A stretch of DNA of 64,000 bases, taken from positions 1 through 64,000 of the forward strand of contig SXOA01000132.1 in the NCBI GenBank assembly GCA_005778405.1, given 5' to 3'. Under the pieces are notes generated by a model. It was not told the DNA's origin, searched no databases, and was given only the letters and a program-made list of their open reading frames with translations. A program made the translations under genes and the position numbers. Origin of the DNA: Planctomycetaceae bacterium. Its GTDB lineage: Bacteria; Planctomycetota; Planctomycetia; Pirellulales; Pirellulaceae. Shown here in pieces: positions 1 to 8,559 of the stretch; the first letter of the stretch is position 1, and every line of letters begins with the position of its first letter.

Positions 1-448
1 GGAGAGGGAGCAGCCGGGCGTAGTGGCCGGTGGCGACGAACTCGGCACCGACGCTGTCGGCGTAGTCAAAAAGCTTGCCGAACTTCAGCCAGTTGTTGCA
101 CTGCACACAGGGGTTCGGCGTCCGCCCGCGGGTGTATTCGTCGACGAAGTAGTCGATGATCTGCTTGAATTCCGCCTGTAAGTTCAAAGCATAGAACGGG
201 ATATCGAGCTTGTCCGCCACGCGGCGGGCATCCTCCGCGTCGCTAGCGCTGCAGCATCCCTGCTTGTGATCCGCCCGCGGATTGAAAATGGGGAGCGTCA
301 GCCCCGGCGAATCCGCGCGGCAGGCCTCTTGCGCCTCCTCCCCGTGCCGCATGAAGACCCCAATCACCTCATGCCCCTCCTCCCGCAGCAGATACGCCGC
401 CGCACTGCTATCTACGCCGCCGGACATGGCAAGGACGATGCGGGACAT
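1..448 (-). CDS. mnmA: tRNA-specific 2-thiouridylase MnmA, N-terminal part (runs off the window)
   Basis: Only the first 149 residues are inside the window. The protein begins MSRIVLAMSGGVDSS, the PP-loop ATP-binding motif of ATP-pyrophosphatases (SGGVDSS at residues 9-15). NPCVQCN follows at 112-118 and holds the catalytic cysteine position of the MnmA family. The GCCS..DAEDARRVAD segment (residues 64-79) is also typical. MnmA adds sulfur to C2 of the wobble uridine of tRNA Lys, Glu and Gln in the cytoplasm, using sulfur relayed from a cysteine desulfurase. The start is the ATG at 448. The 97 bases to the next gene, which diverges, would hold the promoter. Family assignment is secure; the C-terminal half is not seen. 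Confidence 0.93.
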   Translation of the reverse strand, partial: MSRIVLAMSGGVDSSAAAYLLREEGHEVIGVFMRHGEEAQEACRADSPGLTLPIFNPRADHKQGCCSASDAEDARRVADKLDIPFYALNLQAEFKQIIDYFVDEYTRGRTPNPCVQCNNWLKFGKLFDYADSVGAEFVATGHYARLLPL

Positions 449-545
449 TGTGTAGAAGGCAAAGGGCAGAAGGCAGTCGCTCAGTCCTTGATTATACTGC
501 TAACAACTCTCGCTGGCCCTACCTCCAAATTCCTGCGGCACTCTT

Positions 546-884
546 ATGTCCAATCCCTATCAATCTCCCTCAAACTTTCCCCATCCTCAGTACCCGCATG
601 GCCAGGGGGACGCGACCGGCGGCGTGATTCCGTACAAGAATCCGAATGCGCTGATCGCTTACTACGTAGGGATCATCAGCATGCTCCTGTGCTTCTTTGG
701 CCTCCCGGTCGGAATTATTGCCGTGGTGCTGGGGATTATCGGGCTGAGAAAGCGGGCGGAGAATCCGGTGATCAAGGGCTCGGTACACGCCTGGATCGGC
801 ATCGTGCTCGGAAGTATCTCGACGCTCGGCGCGATCTTTGCCATCTTAATAATCATCCTGGCAATGGCCGCTCCGCGGAGGTAG
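546..884 (+). CDS. small DUF4190-like membrane protein
   Basis: A 112-residue protein. The N-terminal 30 residues are rich in Pro, Gln, Ser and Asn (MSNPYQSPSNFPHPQYPHGQ), as is common in DUF4190 proteins. Two hydrophobic segments follow at about residues 37-66 and 80-108. A small basic loop (GLRKRAE) sits between them, with a G-rich turn before the second. This is the usual DUF4190 architecture of two membrane spans with a short cytoplasmic tail. Its function is unknown. Its last 32 bases overlap the 3' end of the convergent permease gene. Confidence 0.7.
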   Translation: MSNPYQSPSNFPHPQYPHGQGDATGGVIPYKNPNALIAYYVGIISMLLCFFGLPVGIIAVVLGIIGLRKRAENPVIKGSVHAWIGIVLGSISTLGAIFAILIIILAMAAPRR

Positions 885-2337
885 GCACAGCCACCCCCTG
901 CGGAATCGCTTTCCCATGCGGATCGATCTGGCGGCCGGCGAGCTGCTGGTCGAGCTGCTGCTGAAGGTCGGGATCGAGGAAGTGCTCCATCCGTTCGGCC
1001 GGCTCGTGCAAGTGGTCAGAGGGAAGGTCGAAGTTCGCCTCCAGGAAAGACTCCCAGAGGCGGTGGGCGCGGACGATGTTGCGGGCGGCGTTGCGACCTT
1101 GATGGGTAAGCTCGGTGCTGCCAACGGCGTTCGTGGCGACGAGTCCTTTCCGCCGCAGCGACTGGCGTGAAAGCCAGCCGATGATACCAACGGGGGCGGA
1201 GGATGGGCGAATTGCCGCCAGTTGCGAGCCGGCGGGTAATGCCGCTGCTTCTTCCGCCCGGTAAAGCTGGCCGATGGTGTCTTCGCTGGCGATACGGACG
1301 GAAAGCCGCAGGTTGCGGAGCCAGCGGCTGAGGAGGCCGTGCCGGGGAGCGAGCAGGACCGCGCCGCCGAATTGCACACCCGCCATTACCGCCATCATGC
1401 CGGCGGCGCTAGTGTTCAGGGCCGCTGCCGAGAGATAGCCAAAAATGGCGCTGTGAGCGGCGATGACGAGCGACCAGATAAGCATCTGCCAAAGCCGGTC
1501 GGTGAGCAGTCCGGCGGCAGCGGCGGGGACAATCAGCATCGCCACCACCAGAATTGAGCCAACCGATTCAAAAGAGGCCACGGTCACACCGGCCACCATG
1601 CCCATCAGCAGATAGTGCACGAGCCAAACCTTGATTCCCAGTGCCGCCGCTAGGGCCGGGTCAAACGAGACGATTTTCAGTTCCTTCCAGAGGAGCGCGA
1701 TAAAGCCAAGCGTGAGCACTGCCGCGGGAACGAGCGCGAGCAGTGCCCGCGGCACTTCGTGGCCAAACATTGGAACTGTGCGGTTCATGGTAAAGATGAT
1801 GTCGCCGTAGAGCACGCAGTCGGCGTCAAGATGGGCGCGCGGCCCCCAAAGCTGAATCAGGATAACGCCAAGGGCGAACAGCGAGGTGAAGACTACTCCC
1901 ATGCTGGCGTCTTCGCTCACTCTCCCCAGAGAGTGCAGGGATTGTGTGAGGAAGCTGGTCAGCATTCCCAGAGCCATCGCCCCCAGCATGATGCCGATGC
2001 CGTAGGGCTGGCCGGTGAAGTAGAAGGCGATGGCAATGCCCGGAAGAACCGCGTGGCTGATGGCGTCTCCGATCAGGCTCATCCGCCGCAGCACCAGGTA
2101 GCAACCCAGCAGCGAGCAACAGCCGCTGCAGAGGATGCCGATGCCGATGATACCGAGCGCTTTTGGAGTATCCTTGGTGCTGAATTCCAAATAGCGAAAC
2201 CAGATGCCGGCGATGAAGAGCAGGATCAGGAAGTAAACGGCGGGGAGCAGCCAGTCGGGTGAGAGGCCGCTTGCGTACTTCGTGCGCGATGTGGTCGTCT
2301 GCGCTTGTTTCGTCGGGCTCAGTGTCGAGGCGCTCAT
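853..2337 (-). CDS. metal ABC transporter permease fused to a C-terminal DtxR-like module
   Basis: Residues about 30-330 are a TroC/ZnuB/MntC-type permease with about nine membrane spans and family motifs such as LIGDAISHAVLPGIAIAF and EDASMGVVFTSLFALGV. After about residue 350 the chain becomes cytosolic and looks like a DtxR/MntR regulator. It has a winged-helix stretch, then HRLWESFL, then DHLHEPAERMEHFLD, then DPHGKAIP, which matches the (C/D)PHG.PIP signature of DtxR metal and dimer domains. The His and Glu positions expected for metal binding are present. It is the last gene of the importer operon and overlaps the preceding permease by four bases (ATGA). The fusion suggests metal-dependent gating or DNA binding from the membrane; that is inference. 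Confidence 0.88.
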   Translation of the reverse strand: MSASTLSPTKQAQTTTSRTKYASGLSPDWLLPAVYFLILLFIAGIWFRYLEFSTKDTPKALGIIGIGILCSGCCSLLGCYLVLRRMSLIGDAISHAVLPGIAIAFYFTGQPYGIGIMLGAMALGMLTSFLTQSLHSLGRVSEDASMGVVFTSLFALGVILIQLWGPRAHLDADCVLYGDIIFTMNRTVPMFGHEVPRALLALVPAAVLTLGFIALLWKELKIVSFDPALAAALGIKVWLVHYLLMGMVAGVTVASFESVGSILVVAMLIVPAAAAGLLTDRLWQMLIWSLVIAAHSAIFGYLSAAALNTSAAGMMAVMAGVQFGGAVLLAPRHGLLSRWLRNLRLSVRIASEDTIGQLYRAEEAAALPAGSQLAAIRPSSAPVGIIGWLSRQSLRRKGLVATNAVGSTELTHQGRNAARNIVRAHRLWESFLEANFDLPSDHLHEPAERMEHFLDPDLQQQLDQQLAGRQIDPHGKAIPQGVAVPTSAERPLPG

Positions 2338-3617
2338 ACCGCGGCCTCCGCGGTTTCCGTCGGCAATTCCGGCCAGCGACTTTGTCTTTTAAGGCTAGCG
2401 GTGAGGTCGGCGATGATGGCTGGCTCAACGTACTTGTCCACGCTTTCGCTCGCCAAATTCACCACGCTTCCGGCGAGCTCCGGGTATTCGGTCAACAGCT
2501 CTTCCCAGAGCCGATGTCCGCGGGTCACTTCGACCGCGCGGACCAGGCCAGCCGGGGTGAAGCGGATTTCATCCGTTTCAAGTCGTTCGACAAGTCCGCT
2601 GCTGGCGGCATTGGAAATGAGTCCATTGACCTTTCCTGGCGACCAGGATTTGCGGGCGAGAAGGTCGGCCGCGCTGACCCGCGCTTGCCCGGTGCGAGAG
2701 GCAACGTCGTAGGTGGCTAGGAGCAGTTGCCGTTCTCCATAGTCGCGTTGGAAGCAACGATGTTCCAGCAGCCGGACCATCGCGCCGCGACGAGTGCCCA
2801 AGAGCATCGAAATCAGAAAGATGACCGAGCCGCTGAGCACGATAATCGGCCCGGCTGGAAACAACGAAAACAGCGCGCTAAAAACGGTGCCGATAAGGCC
2901 GGTCAGTAGGCCAAACGCGCCGGCAATGAAGAGCAGCCAACCCAGGCTGTCCGTCCAGAACCGGGCCCCCGCTCCCGGCAAAATGAGCAGCGCGGCCATC
3001 ATGATGATGCCGACGGCTGGCAGGCCGATGACCACGGCCACGGCGATAAGCGACATCAGCAGCAGGTCCAGCCAATAGACCGGCCAGCCCAGCGAGCGGG
3101 CGAAGCCGGTGTCGAAGGCGACGACCTTGAATTCCTTGTAGAGAACGAGGACCACCGCCAGGCAGAACAAGGCGGACGCCAGAATCAGATACACGTCGGG
3201 CCGCGTCATTCCCGCGGTCTTGCCAAGGATGAACGATTCGAGGCCCGCTTTGCTGCCGTTCGTCGTCATGTTTTGAATCATGCGGCTGAGAGCGAAGCCG
3301 AGGCCGGGGAAGACAGAGAGAACAATGCCGATGGCGGCGTCTTCCCGCACGCGGGTCCAGCGGCAGAGGGCGGCGATGATGACAATGCCTAGCACGCCGC
3401 TGGCCAGGGCTCCCAGCAACATGAACGTCAAATTCCGCTCGCCGAGTATGAGGAATGCCACACAGACTCCTGGCAGTGCGGCGTGAGCGACGGCATCGCC
3501 GGTCAGCGCCCGCTTCCTCAGCACCGCGAAGCTGCCGACCATGCCTGCTCCTGCTCCCAGAATGCTTACCCCCAGCAGCACCACGATGGTGTTGTATGCG
3601 AGTAGCTGCTCGATCAT
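2334..3617 (-). CDS. metal ABC transporter permease fused to a degenerate DtxR-like module
   Basis: A 427-residue protein. Residues 1-280 are a manganese/zinc-family permease (ZnuB/MntC fold), including [18 protein letters not shown] and [20 protein letters not shown], with eight or nine spans. Residues about 295-420 form a winged-helix plus helical module like DtxR ([40 protein letters not shown]). Unlike its partner, the second metal-ligand helix reads [13 protein letters not shown], so the His/Glu ligands are lost and no PHG motif follows. It pairs with the next permease, presumably as a heterodimer. The gene overlaps both neighbours by four bases, so the operon is probably translationally coupled. 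The substrate (Mn, Zn or Fe) cannot be decided from sequence. Confidence 0.87.
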   Translation of the reverse strand: MIEQLLAYNTIVVLLGVSILGAGAGMVGSFAVLRKRALTGDAVAHAALPGVCVAFLILGERNLTFMLLGALASGVLGIVIIAALCRWTRVREDAAIGIVLSVFPGLGFALSRMIQNMTTNGSKAGLESFILGKTAGMTRPDVYLILASALFCLAVVLVLYKEFKVVAFDTGFARSLGWPVYWLDLLLMSLIAVAVVIGLPAVGIIMMAALLILPGAGARFWTDSLGWLLFIAGAFGLLTGLIGTVFSALFSLFPAGPIIVLSGSVIFLISMLLGTRRGAMVRLLEHRCFQRDYGERQLLLATYDVASRTGQARVSAADLLARKSWSPGKVNGLISNAASSGLVERLETDEIRFTPAGLVRAVEVTRGHRLWEELLTEYPELAGSVVNLASESVDKYVEPAIIADLTASLKRQSRWPELPTETAEAAV

Positions 3618-4378
3618 GGGGCCTCGCTCCCCGCCTTCATCGCTTCGCCCGCGGCATCCAGAATCGCCAAGCGGCCTCCGTAAGTCTTGCGGAGGTTCTC
3701 GGGCGTAAACGTGGTCTCCACCGGCCCGCTGGCAACGAGTCGCATGTTGAGCAGCGCGACCCAGTCGAAATACAGCGGCACCGTGCGCAGGTCGTGATGC
3801 ACGGCGATGATGGTCTTGCCCTGCTGCCGCAACTCGCGGAGCAGCTCGAAAATGATTTGCTCGGTGGCGGCATCCACTCCTGCCATCGGCTCATCCATGA
3901 AGTAGATTTCGGCCTTTTGTGCGAGGGCCCGGGCGAGAAACACCAGCTGCTGCTGGCCACCGGAGAGTTGGCCAATCTGCCGCCGCTCGAATTGCGAGAG
4001 GCCCACTTTGTTCAAGCACTGCCGAGCCCATTCCCGCTCCGCATGCCCCGGCCGTCGGAACCAGCCGAGCCGTCCGTAGGTCCCCATGAGCACGACATCC
4101 AGGACGCTGACGGGAAAATCCCAGTCCACGCTCTCCCGCTGCGGCACATAGCCAATCTTTTTCCGCTGTCGAGCGACCGGTTCCCCCAACACCTGCACCG
4201 AGCCGCTGGCCATAGGGATGAGGCCGAGCACGGCTTTGATCAGTGTGCTCTTTCCTGCCCCATTCGGCCCCACAATCGCCGCCAGCTGCGGCTGCTCGAT
4301 GATGAGGTCCACATCCCACAGCACCGGCTTGCGCTGGTAGGCGACCGTGACGTCGTGGATGTCGAGGATGGGGGACAT
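3614..4378 (-). CDS. metal ABC transporter ATP-binding protein (ZnuC/MntB-like)
   Basis: A 254-residue ABC ATPase with Walker [11 protein letters not shown]-loop [14 protein letters not shown], signature LSGGQQQ, Walker [13 protein letters not shown] and a switch His in AVHHD. The YVPQR..VDWDFP segment is typical of Mn/Zn/Fe-chelate-type ATPases of this transporter class. The ATG at 4378 ([10 protein letters not shown]) is preferred. A longer frame from 4450 would add about 24 residues that are only the translation of an intergenic repeat (FVIRISSF type). It overlaps the following permease by four bases (ATGA) and hydrolyses ATP for the importer. Confidence 0.92.
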   Translation of the reverse strand: MSPILDIHDVTVAYQRKPVLWDVDLIIEQPQLAAIVGPNGAGKSTLIKAVLGLIPMASGSVQVLGEPVARQRKKIGYVPQRESVDWDFPVSVLDVVLMGTYGRLGWFRRPGHAEREWARQCLNKVGLSQFERRQIGQLSGGQQQLVFLARALAQKAEIYFMDEPMAGVDAATEQIIFELLRELRQQGKTIIAVHHDLRTVPLYFDWVALLNMRLVASGPVETTFTPENLRKTYGGRLAILDAAGEAMKAGSEAP

Positions 4379-4382
4379 GGGA

Positions 4383-4472
4383 AATGACGAAATTCGAATG
4401 ACGAATGACGAACGAGAAATGCGGATGAATTGTTCCTCTTCATTCGCCATTCGTCATTCGGACTTCGTCATT
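4383..4472. repeat. AATGACG-type inverted repeat hairpin (REPIN-like)
   Basis: Two 32-base arms, 4383-4414 and 4441-4472, are inverted copies separated by 26 bases. Each arm is built of heptamers of the form AATGACG with a few substitutions. The hairpin lies between the binding-protein stop and the ATPase start and ends five bases before the ATPase ATG. Related arms occur at 35731, 44647, 44711 and 54722, and diverged types at 14302, 14757 and 36649. Translation through it gives the spurious N-terminal extension of the ATPase. Confidence 0.9.
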
Positions 4473-4478
4473 CCACGG

Positions 4479-5456
4479 TTACTTCAGCGCCTTCACAATC
4501 GTCTCCACATTGTGCCTCACCATCCCCTCATACGTCCCCTCCGGCGTGCCATCATCGCCCATCGCGTCGGAGAAGAGCTCACCGCCGATGACGACTTTGT
4601 GGCCGCTGGCGTCGCAGCCTTCGATCAGGGATTTGATATTCTGATCGGAAACACTTGTTTCTACAAAGACCGCTTTGATCTTGCGTTTGGTGAGGAAATC
4701 GACCAGATCGTTGATTTGCTTCACGCCGGCTTCGCTTTCCGTGCTGATCCCCTGAATGCCGCGGACCTCGATGTCATAGGCCCGACCGAAATAGCGGAAG
4801 GCATCGTGGGCGGTGACCATCACCCGCTGCTCCTTGGGAATGGTGGCAATCGTCGTCTTGGCTTCGTCATGCAACTGCGCCAGCCGGGCTTGGTAGGCGG
4901 CAGCGTTGGCCTTATAGTCCGCGGCATTCGCCGGGTCGAACTCGATGAGAGCATCGCGGGCGGCTCCCGCGGCCAGGCTCCAGTGGGAAACGTCGAACCA
5001 GACGTGCGGGTCGTGCGCGCCGTCGGATTCTAGAACCTGGTCGTGCGGAATGCCTCTCTCCGCCACGGGGACGGCCGGCTTCTCGCGCTGAAGGGTGTCG
5101 AAGACCTCGGTCATTTTTCCTTCCAGGTGCCAGCCGGAATACAGAATCATGTCCGCATTGCTCATCAGGCTCAAATCGCCGGGCGAGGCTTTGTAGAGAT
5201 GCGGGTCCACCCCCGCTCCCATCAAGGCTTTGACCTCGACATGCTTCCCCCCGACGTTGCGGGCCAAATCCGCAACCATTCCCGTAGTGCAAACAATTTT
5301 GATCGGAAGCTGGCCGGCAAACTTATGTTTGAGAGCGGCCGTTTTGGAATGCTCTTCCGTTTCCGCCGAGCCATTAGTGGGGAGGGAGCAGCCGGCGAAT
5401 GGGAAGAGAAGAATTGCAGTGAGCGAAGTGAGAACCAGCGTAGAAACTCGGAACAT
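4479..5456 (-). CDS. metal ABC transporter substrate-binding lipoprotein (ZnuA/MntA/TroA family)
   Basis: A 325-residue protein. The N-terminus has a hydrophobic signal ending LLFPFAGC, a lipobox with Cys22, so it is predicted to be a lipoprotein. The mature part has the cluster A-I fold hallmarks: IKIVCTTGMVADLARNVGG near residues 53-71, a first ligand His in GVDPHLYKASPGD, a second His in HDPHVWFDVSHW, a third in MVTAHDAFRYFGRAY, and a terminal acidic ligand region VIGGELFSDAMG. Ligands of this kind bind Mn(II) or Zn(II). It is the first gene of the operon, and a palindrome lies about 50 bases before its ATG. Confidence 0.92.
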   Translation of the reverse strand: MFRVSTLVLTSLTAILLFPFAGCSLPTNGSAETEEHSKTAALKHKFAGQLPIKIVCTTGMVADLARNVGGKHVEVKALMGAGVDPHLYKASPGDLSLMSNADMILYSGWHLEGKMTEVFDTLQREKPAVPVAERGIPHDQVLESDGAHDPHVWFDVSHWSLAAGAARDALIEFDPANAADYKANAAAYQARLAQLHDEAKTTIATIPKEQRVMVTAHDAFRYFGRAYDIEVRGIQGISTESEAGVKQINDLVDFLTKRKIKAVFVETSVSDQNIKSLIEGCDASGHKVVIGGELFSDAMGDDGTPEGTYEGMVRHNVETIVKALK

Positions 5457-5505
5457 GGAAGGAAATCCGCGTGAGCGGCGAGTATTTTTAGTGTTCGAAA
5501 CTATT

Positions 5506-5523
5506 ATTTTGATACATCAAAAT
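5506..5523. promoter_or_regulatory. perfect palindrome, candidate operator of the metal importer operon
   Basis: ATTTTGATACATCAAAAT is a perfect inverted repeat with 8-base arms and a 2-base centre. It lies in an unusually AT-rich stretch about 50 bases before the binding-protein ATG (5456). Size and symmetry fit the sites bound by DtxR/MntR or Fur-family dimers, and the operon encodes DtxR-like modules. No exact match to a published box is claimed, and the promoter elements could not be placed with confidence. Confidence 0.55.
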
Positions 5524-5553
5524 TATCGGCGGTGCAAGGGGGAAGGAAAGAGG

Positions 5554-5647
5554 AGAGCAGAATAATAAGAAAAGAGGCAGTAATGAGAGTGATTTTGAGG
5601 CGTCGCACGCCGTTTTGCGCACCCATTATTCTGTCCCCCATTACTCT
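5554..5647. repeat. degenerate inverted repeat with GCAGAATAATG-like units
   Basis: The left side (5554-5589) contains GCAGAATAAT and GGCAGTAATG in direct orientation. The right side (5622-5647) contains CATTATTCTG and CCCATTACTC in inverse orientation. The arms resemble inverted copies separated by about 30 bases, with several mismatches. It lies between the amino-acid permease 3' end and the metal operon promoter, so it could also act as a weak terminator. Confidence 0.4.
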
Positions 5648-5660
5648 ATCACGAGGACTT

Positions 5661-7217
5661 TTACTTCTTTCGCTGCTTGGACCTCCGCTTCACCGGCCGA
5701 TCGTCCGCCGCGAATTCCTGCGCTCGGAAGAAGGCATAGATGAGCATCCCGACTGAAAGCAGCGAGATTACTGCGATGACCTGCCACTGTCCGTTCTTGC
5801 TGCTGAGGCATCCATAGGCCACCCCGGCCGCTGCCGCCAGGTAAAGTGCGGGAGTGAGGGGGTAGCCCCAAGTACGGTACGGCCGCTCAGCCTCCGGCAT
5901 TTTCCGGCGGAGAACGTAGACCGCGGCCACAGTGAGCGCGTAAAAAATTGTACCACCCAGAACCACGAAGTCGGTCAATTCGCCAAATGCCTCTTTAGGA
6001 GAAATGGCGTAGCAAAACACCACGATGATTTGCAGCACCGACCAGAACGTCTGGGCCAGAATCGCGTTCGCGGGAGTCCGGAATCGCGGATGCACACTGC
6101 CCAGAGCCTTGGGAAACAATCCGTCGCGGGCCATCGAAAAATAGATCCGCGGCCCTGCCAGCAAATTGGAATTGAGCGCGCCGAACGTGGAAACCATGAC
6201 GCCGAGCGACGCCAGAATTGCCAGCCATTTCCAATTCATCCAGCTTTCCGGCTCCCGCTCGCCCAGTGTTTTGAAAAGTTCGCTGGCGACGGCATTTGCT
6301 TCTTGCACCTGTCCAATGGAGAGTACGGAGTGGTAGCTGAGATTGGCGCAGACGTAGATTAGCGAGACGATCAGCACTCCTATGCCCAGTGCAAGTGGAA
6401 CATTCCGTTGAGGCTTTTTCACTTCCTCCGCAATCGGGCCAATATTGATCCAGCCATCATACGGCCAGAACACGGCGAGCATCGCCAGTCCAACTCCCTT
6501 GAAAAAGTTAAAGTTAGGATCATCCGGCCAAGCCATGGGGGCCGGAGTGATCCGCGAGGAGTTGCTGGCCAGCCAGGGGCCGATAATAATCAGCCCCAGA
6601 AAGCTGACCTTGATAATCGTGGTGAGGTTTTGCACCCACGCGCTGGACTTCGTCCCCACGATGTTGATCCACGAGAGCAGCAGCACAGCAGCAATGGCCA
6701 ATAGCGCCTGGGAAAAATGCGACATGCCGGGATGCTTCAGGTCATTACTCAGTCGCTCGGCCAGCCACTCCGGTGCGTATCCTTGCTGCTTGAGCGACAT
6801 TAAGAATTCGTTGAAATAAATGACCGTGCCGCAAGCCAGGCTGCCGAGTGAGCCCGTGCGGATAATGGAAAACTCCGCCCAGCCCCACAGAAATGCCGCC
6901 GGCCGTCCATAGGCTTCGCGGAGATAGACATACGGTCCTCCCGCTTGCGGCAGCATCGCGGCAAGCTCCGCCAGGGCCAGTGCCCCGCACAGCGTGACAA
7001 TCCCCCCCACAATCCAAATCGCCATGATCAAGGCAAAGCTGGGGACTTCCTTATCGATATCCGACACCTTCAGAAAAATCCCCGAGCCGATGATACCGCC
7101 GACCACGATCATCACGGCATCAAACGGGCCGAGCACGCGTGGCAGCAAGGCCTTGGCGGGATTGGTATGAGCCGCGGTGGAATCGAAGGGTGGCTGTGCC
7201 GGCTTGGGCTGCGTCAT
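5661..7217 (-). CDS. APC-family amino-acid permease
   Basis: A 518-residue membrane protein with about 12-13 hydrophobic segments. Near the N-terminus is VVGGIIGSGIFLKVSDID, the GSGIF substrate-binding loop of the APC superfamily. LAELAAMLPQAGGPYVYLREAYG follows, with the acidic and Gly-Gly-Pro motif of LAT/SLC7-like members. FWPYDGWINIGPIAEEVKKPQRN is also typical of this branch. It probably imports or exchanges amino acids across the inner membrane; the substrate is not predictable. The C-terminal tail is Lys/Arg-rich (RPVKRRSKQRKK). It appears monocistronic. Confidence 0.88.
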   Translation of the reverse strand: MTQPKPAQPPFDSTAAHTNPAKALLPRVLGPFDAVMIVVGGIIGSGIFLKVSDIDKEVPSFALIMAIWIVGGIVTLCGALALAELAAMLPQAGGPYVYLREAYGRPAAFLWGWAEFSIIRTGSLGSLACGTVIYFNEFLMSLKQQGYAPEWLAERLSNDLKHPGMSHFSQALLAIAAVLLLSWINIVGTKSSAWVQNLTTIIKVSFLGLIIIGPWLASNSSRITPAPMAWPDDPNFNFFKGVGLAMLAVFWPYDGWINIGPIAEEVKKPQRNVPLALGIGVLIVSLIYVCANLSYHSVLSIGQVQEANAVASELFKTLGEREPESWMNWKWLAILASLGVMVSTFGALNSNLLAGPRIYFSMARDGLFPKALGSVHPRFRTPANAILAQTFWSVLQIIVVFCYAISPKEAFGELTDFVVLGGTIFYALTVAAVYVLRRKMPEAERPYRTWGYPLTPALYLAAAAGVAYGCLSSKNGQWQVIAVISLLSVGMLIYAFFRAQEFAADDRPVKRRSKQRKK

Positions 7218-7288
7218 GCATCACCTGGGAAGGAAGGATGGCGCAGCATAGCGAGGCAAGCCACCGGCGAACAAGCGGACAGGCCAAT

Positions 7289-7696
7289 CTATCGTCCGGC
7301 TGTCGCCGCAGCCTCGGGCATTGGCACCAAATAGGGCCGCATCCCGTCGAGCGTCTTGGGCCCAATGCCGCGGACACGGCGGAGATCGGCATGGTCCTGG
7401 AAAGGGCCGTTCGTTTCGCGGTCGGTGACGATCCGCTTGGCGAGGACTTCGCCGATGCCCGGCATGAGTGCGACCTCCGGCCAATCGGCGGCGTTGATAT
7501 CGACTTTGAAATCAGCCAGCTCGGGCTCCACACGGTCGATTTCAATGAGTCGGCGGCGGTGGGCGGCTTGCCAGGTCCAATGAGAACCGATGGCGAAAAG
7601 GGCAAGGGCGAGAAATAAAGCGGCAACGGCCTGGTCGCGGCGGTGGAGGAAGAAGACCGGCCAGCGGGGAGGCTCGCTCTCGCGATCTGTAGGCAT
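7289..7696 (-). CDS. ComEA-like helix-hairpin-helix protein
   Basis: A 135-residue protein. A short N-terminal cytoplasmic part is followed by one membrane span at about residues 24-42 (QAVAALFLALALFAIGSHW). The C-terminal half is a helix-hairpin-helix pair: VDINAADWPEVALMPGIGEV, then LRRVRGIGPKTLDGMRPYL. This is the ComEA/T2SK-like DNA-binding fold, anchored in the membrane with the fold outside. ComEA binds incoming DNA during transformation, but many bacteria carry ComEA-like proteins of unproven role, and no other competence gene is nearby. Confidence 0.8.
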   Translation of the reverse strand: MPTDRESEPPRWPVFFLHRRDQAVAALFLALALFAIGSHWTWQAAHRRRLIEIDRVEPELADFKVDINAADWPEVALMPGIGEVLAKRIVTDRETNGPFQDHADLRRVRGIGPKTLDGMRPYLVPMPEAAATAGR

Positions 7697-7733
7697 TTTC
7701 TTTGGGAACTGGAATTCGCGCCTTTCGAATCCG

Positions 7734-7982
7734 TCAATTCGAGCTGGCGGCTGGTTTTTGTTTTTCCACCAGGTTCTGGGCGTAGCGCACTAATTCCTTC
7801 ACGGTCCGCTGCTCCAGCACCCCTTCATCCAATCGAATCTTCAGCCGCTGCTCAATTTCCAGAGCCACCTCCGCCATGGCCAGGGAGTCGATACTCAGTC
7901 GGGAAAGGTCGTCGGTAAGCTGTGCGCGAGGGCCCACTTTCGTTTTCAATACCTCGATTACGATTGCTTCCACATCGTCCAT
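7734..7982 (-). CDS. acyl carrier protein
   Basis: An 82-residue acidic protein with the phosphopantetheine attachment motif as IDSLAMAE (Ser32; the usual form is DSL). The surrounding four-helix pattern is of normal ACP length (VEAIVIEVL..., LTDDLSRLSIDSLAMAEVALEIEQ). A Shine-Dalgarno-like AGGA sits 7-9 bases before the ATG at 7982. It is not next to fab genes. It follows two unrecognised membrane proteins on the same strand, so it is more likely a dedicated carrier for a specialised acyl or peptidyl pathway than the housekeeping AcpP; that is inference. Confidence 0.85.
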   Translation of the reverse strand: MDDVEAIVIEVLKTKVGPRAQLTDDLSRLSIDSLAMAEVALEIEQRLKIRLDEGVLEQRTVKELVRYAQNLVEKQKPAASSN

Positions 7983-8125
7983 GAATTCATCCTGTCAAAC
8001 TTGCCAATCACTAACGGCTGGAGTTTCTCGGGCTGGGTATGTAGTCCACTAGTTTATCAGAGATTGCCCGGCAATTGCGGTCAAGGGTTGGAAAGGGAAT
8101 CGCGTGCGGAGGTCGGCGGCGGCGT

Positions 8126-8542
8126 TCAGTCTCCAGGGCTCCAAAACAGCCAGAGCATTGCCCCGCCTATCAGGAAAGAAGCCAGATTGGCGGCGACGAT
8201 GGCGGTCATGTCCCTGAGGAACACTCCACGTTTTTCGGCTGTGCCGTCCTCACCATTCCCTCCCTGATAAAACGCCAGCCAGAACAGCAGACACTCCGCC
8301 AGCGGCGCGAAGGATTCCGCAACCGTCAGAAAGACGATTCGGCCAAATCGCTCTTCAAGGAGCAACGGCAATACAAGAATGACGATGGGGTAGGTGCAGG
8401 CCGTCAACCAAAAACCGGCCAAGAGCTTGCGCCGCCAGGAATGCTGCGTCGAAAGGCCGACGAACAGGACGGGTATTTCCAAGCAAATGGTGAGAAAATA
8501 TCCCAGCGGCAAGAAGAGCCAGAGGTCGGCGGCGTCATACAT
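8126..8542 (-). CDS. unrecognised membrane protein (four predicted spans)
   Basis: A 138-residue protein with hydrophobic segments at about 8-28, 39-62, 72-92 and 108-134. A polar loop (GGNGEDGTAEKRGVF) precedes the last span. No family signature was recognised. A GAGGGGG-type ribosome-binding site lies just before the ATG at 8542. The gene begins 17 bases after the upstream membrane-protein gene (8560-9621), so the two are almost certainly co-transcribed. The ACP gene lies 143 bases further down. Confidence 0.6.
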   Translation of the reverse strand: MYDAADLWLFLPLGYFLTICLEIPVLFVGLSTQHSWRRKLLAGFWLTACTYPIVILVLPLLLEERFGRIVFLTVAESFAPLAECLLFWLAFYQGGNGEDGTAEKRGVFLRDMTAIVAANLASFLIGGAMLWLFWSPGD

Positions 8543-8559
8543 TCTCGCCCCCTCTGGAG

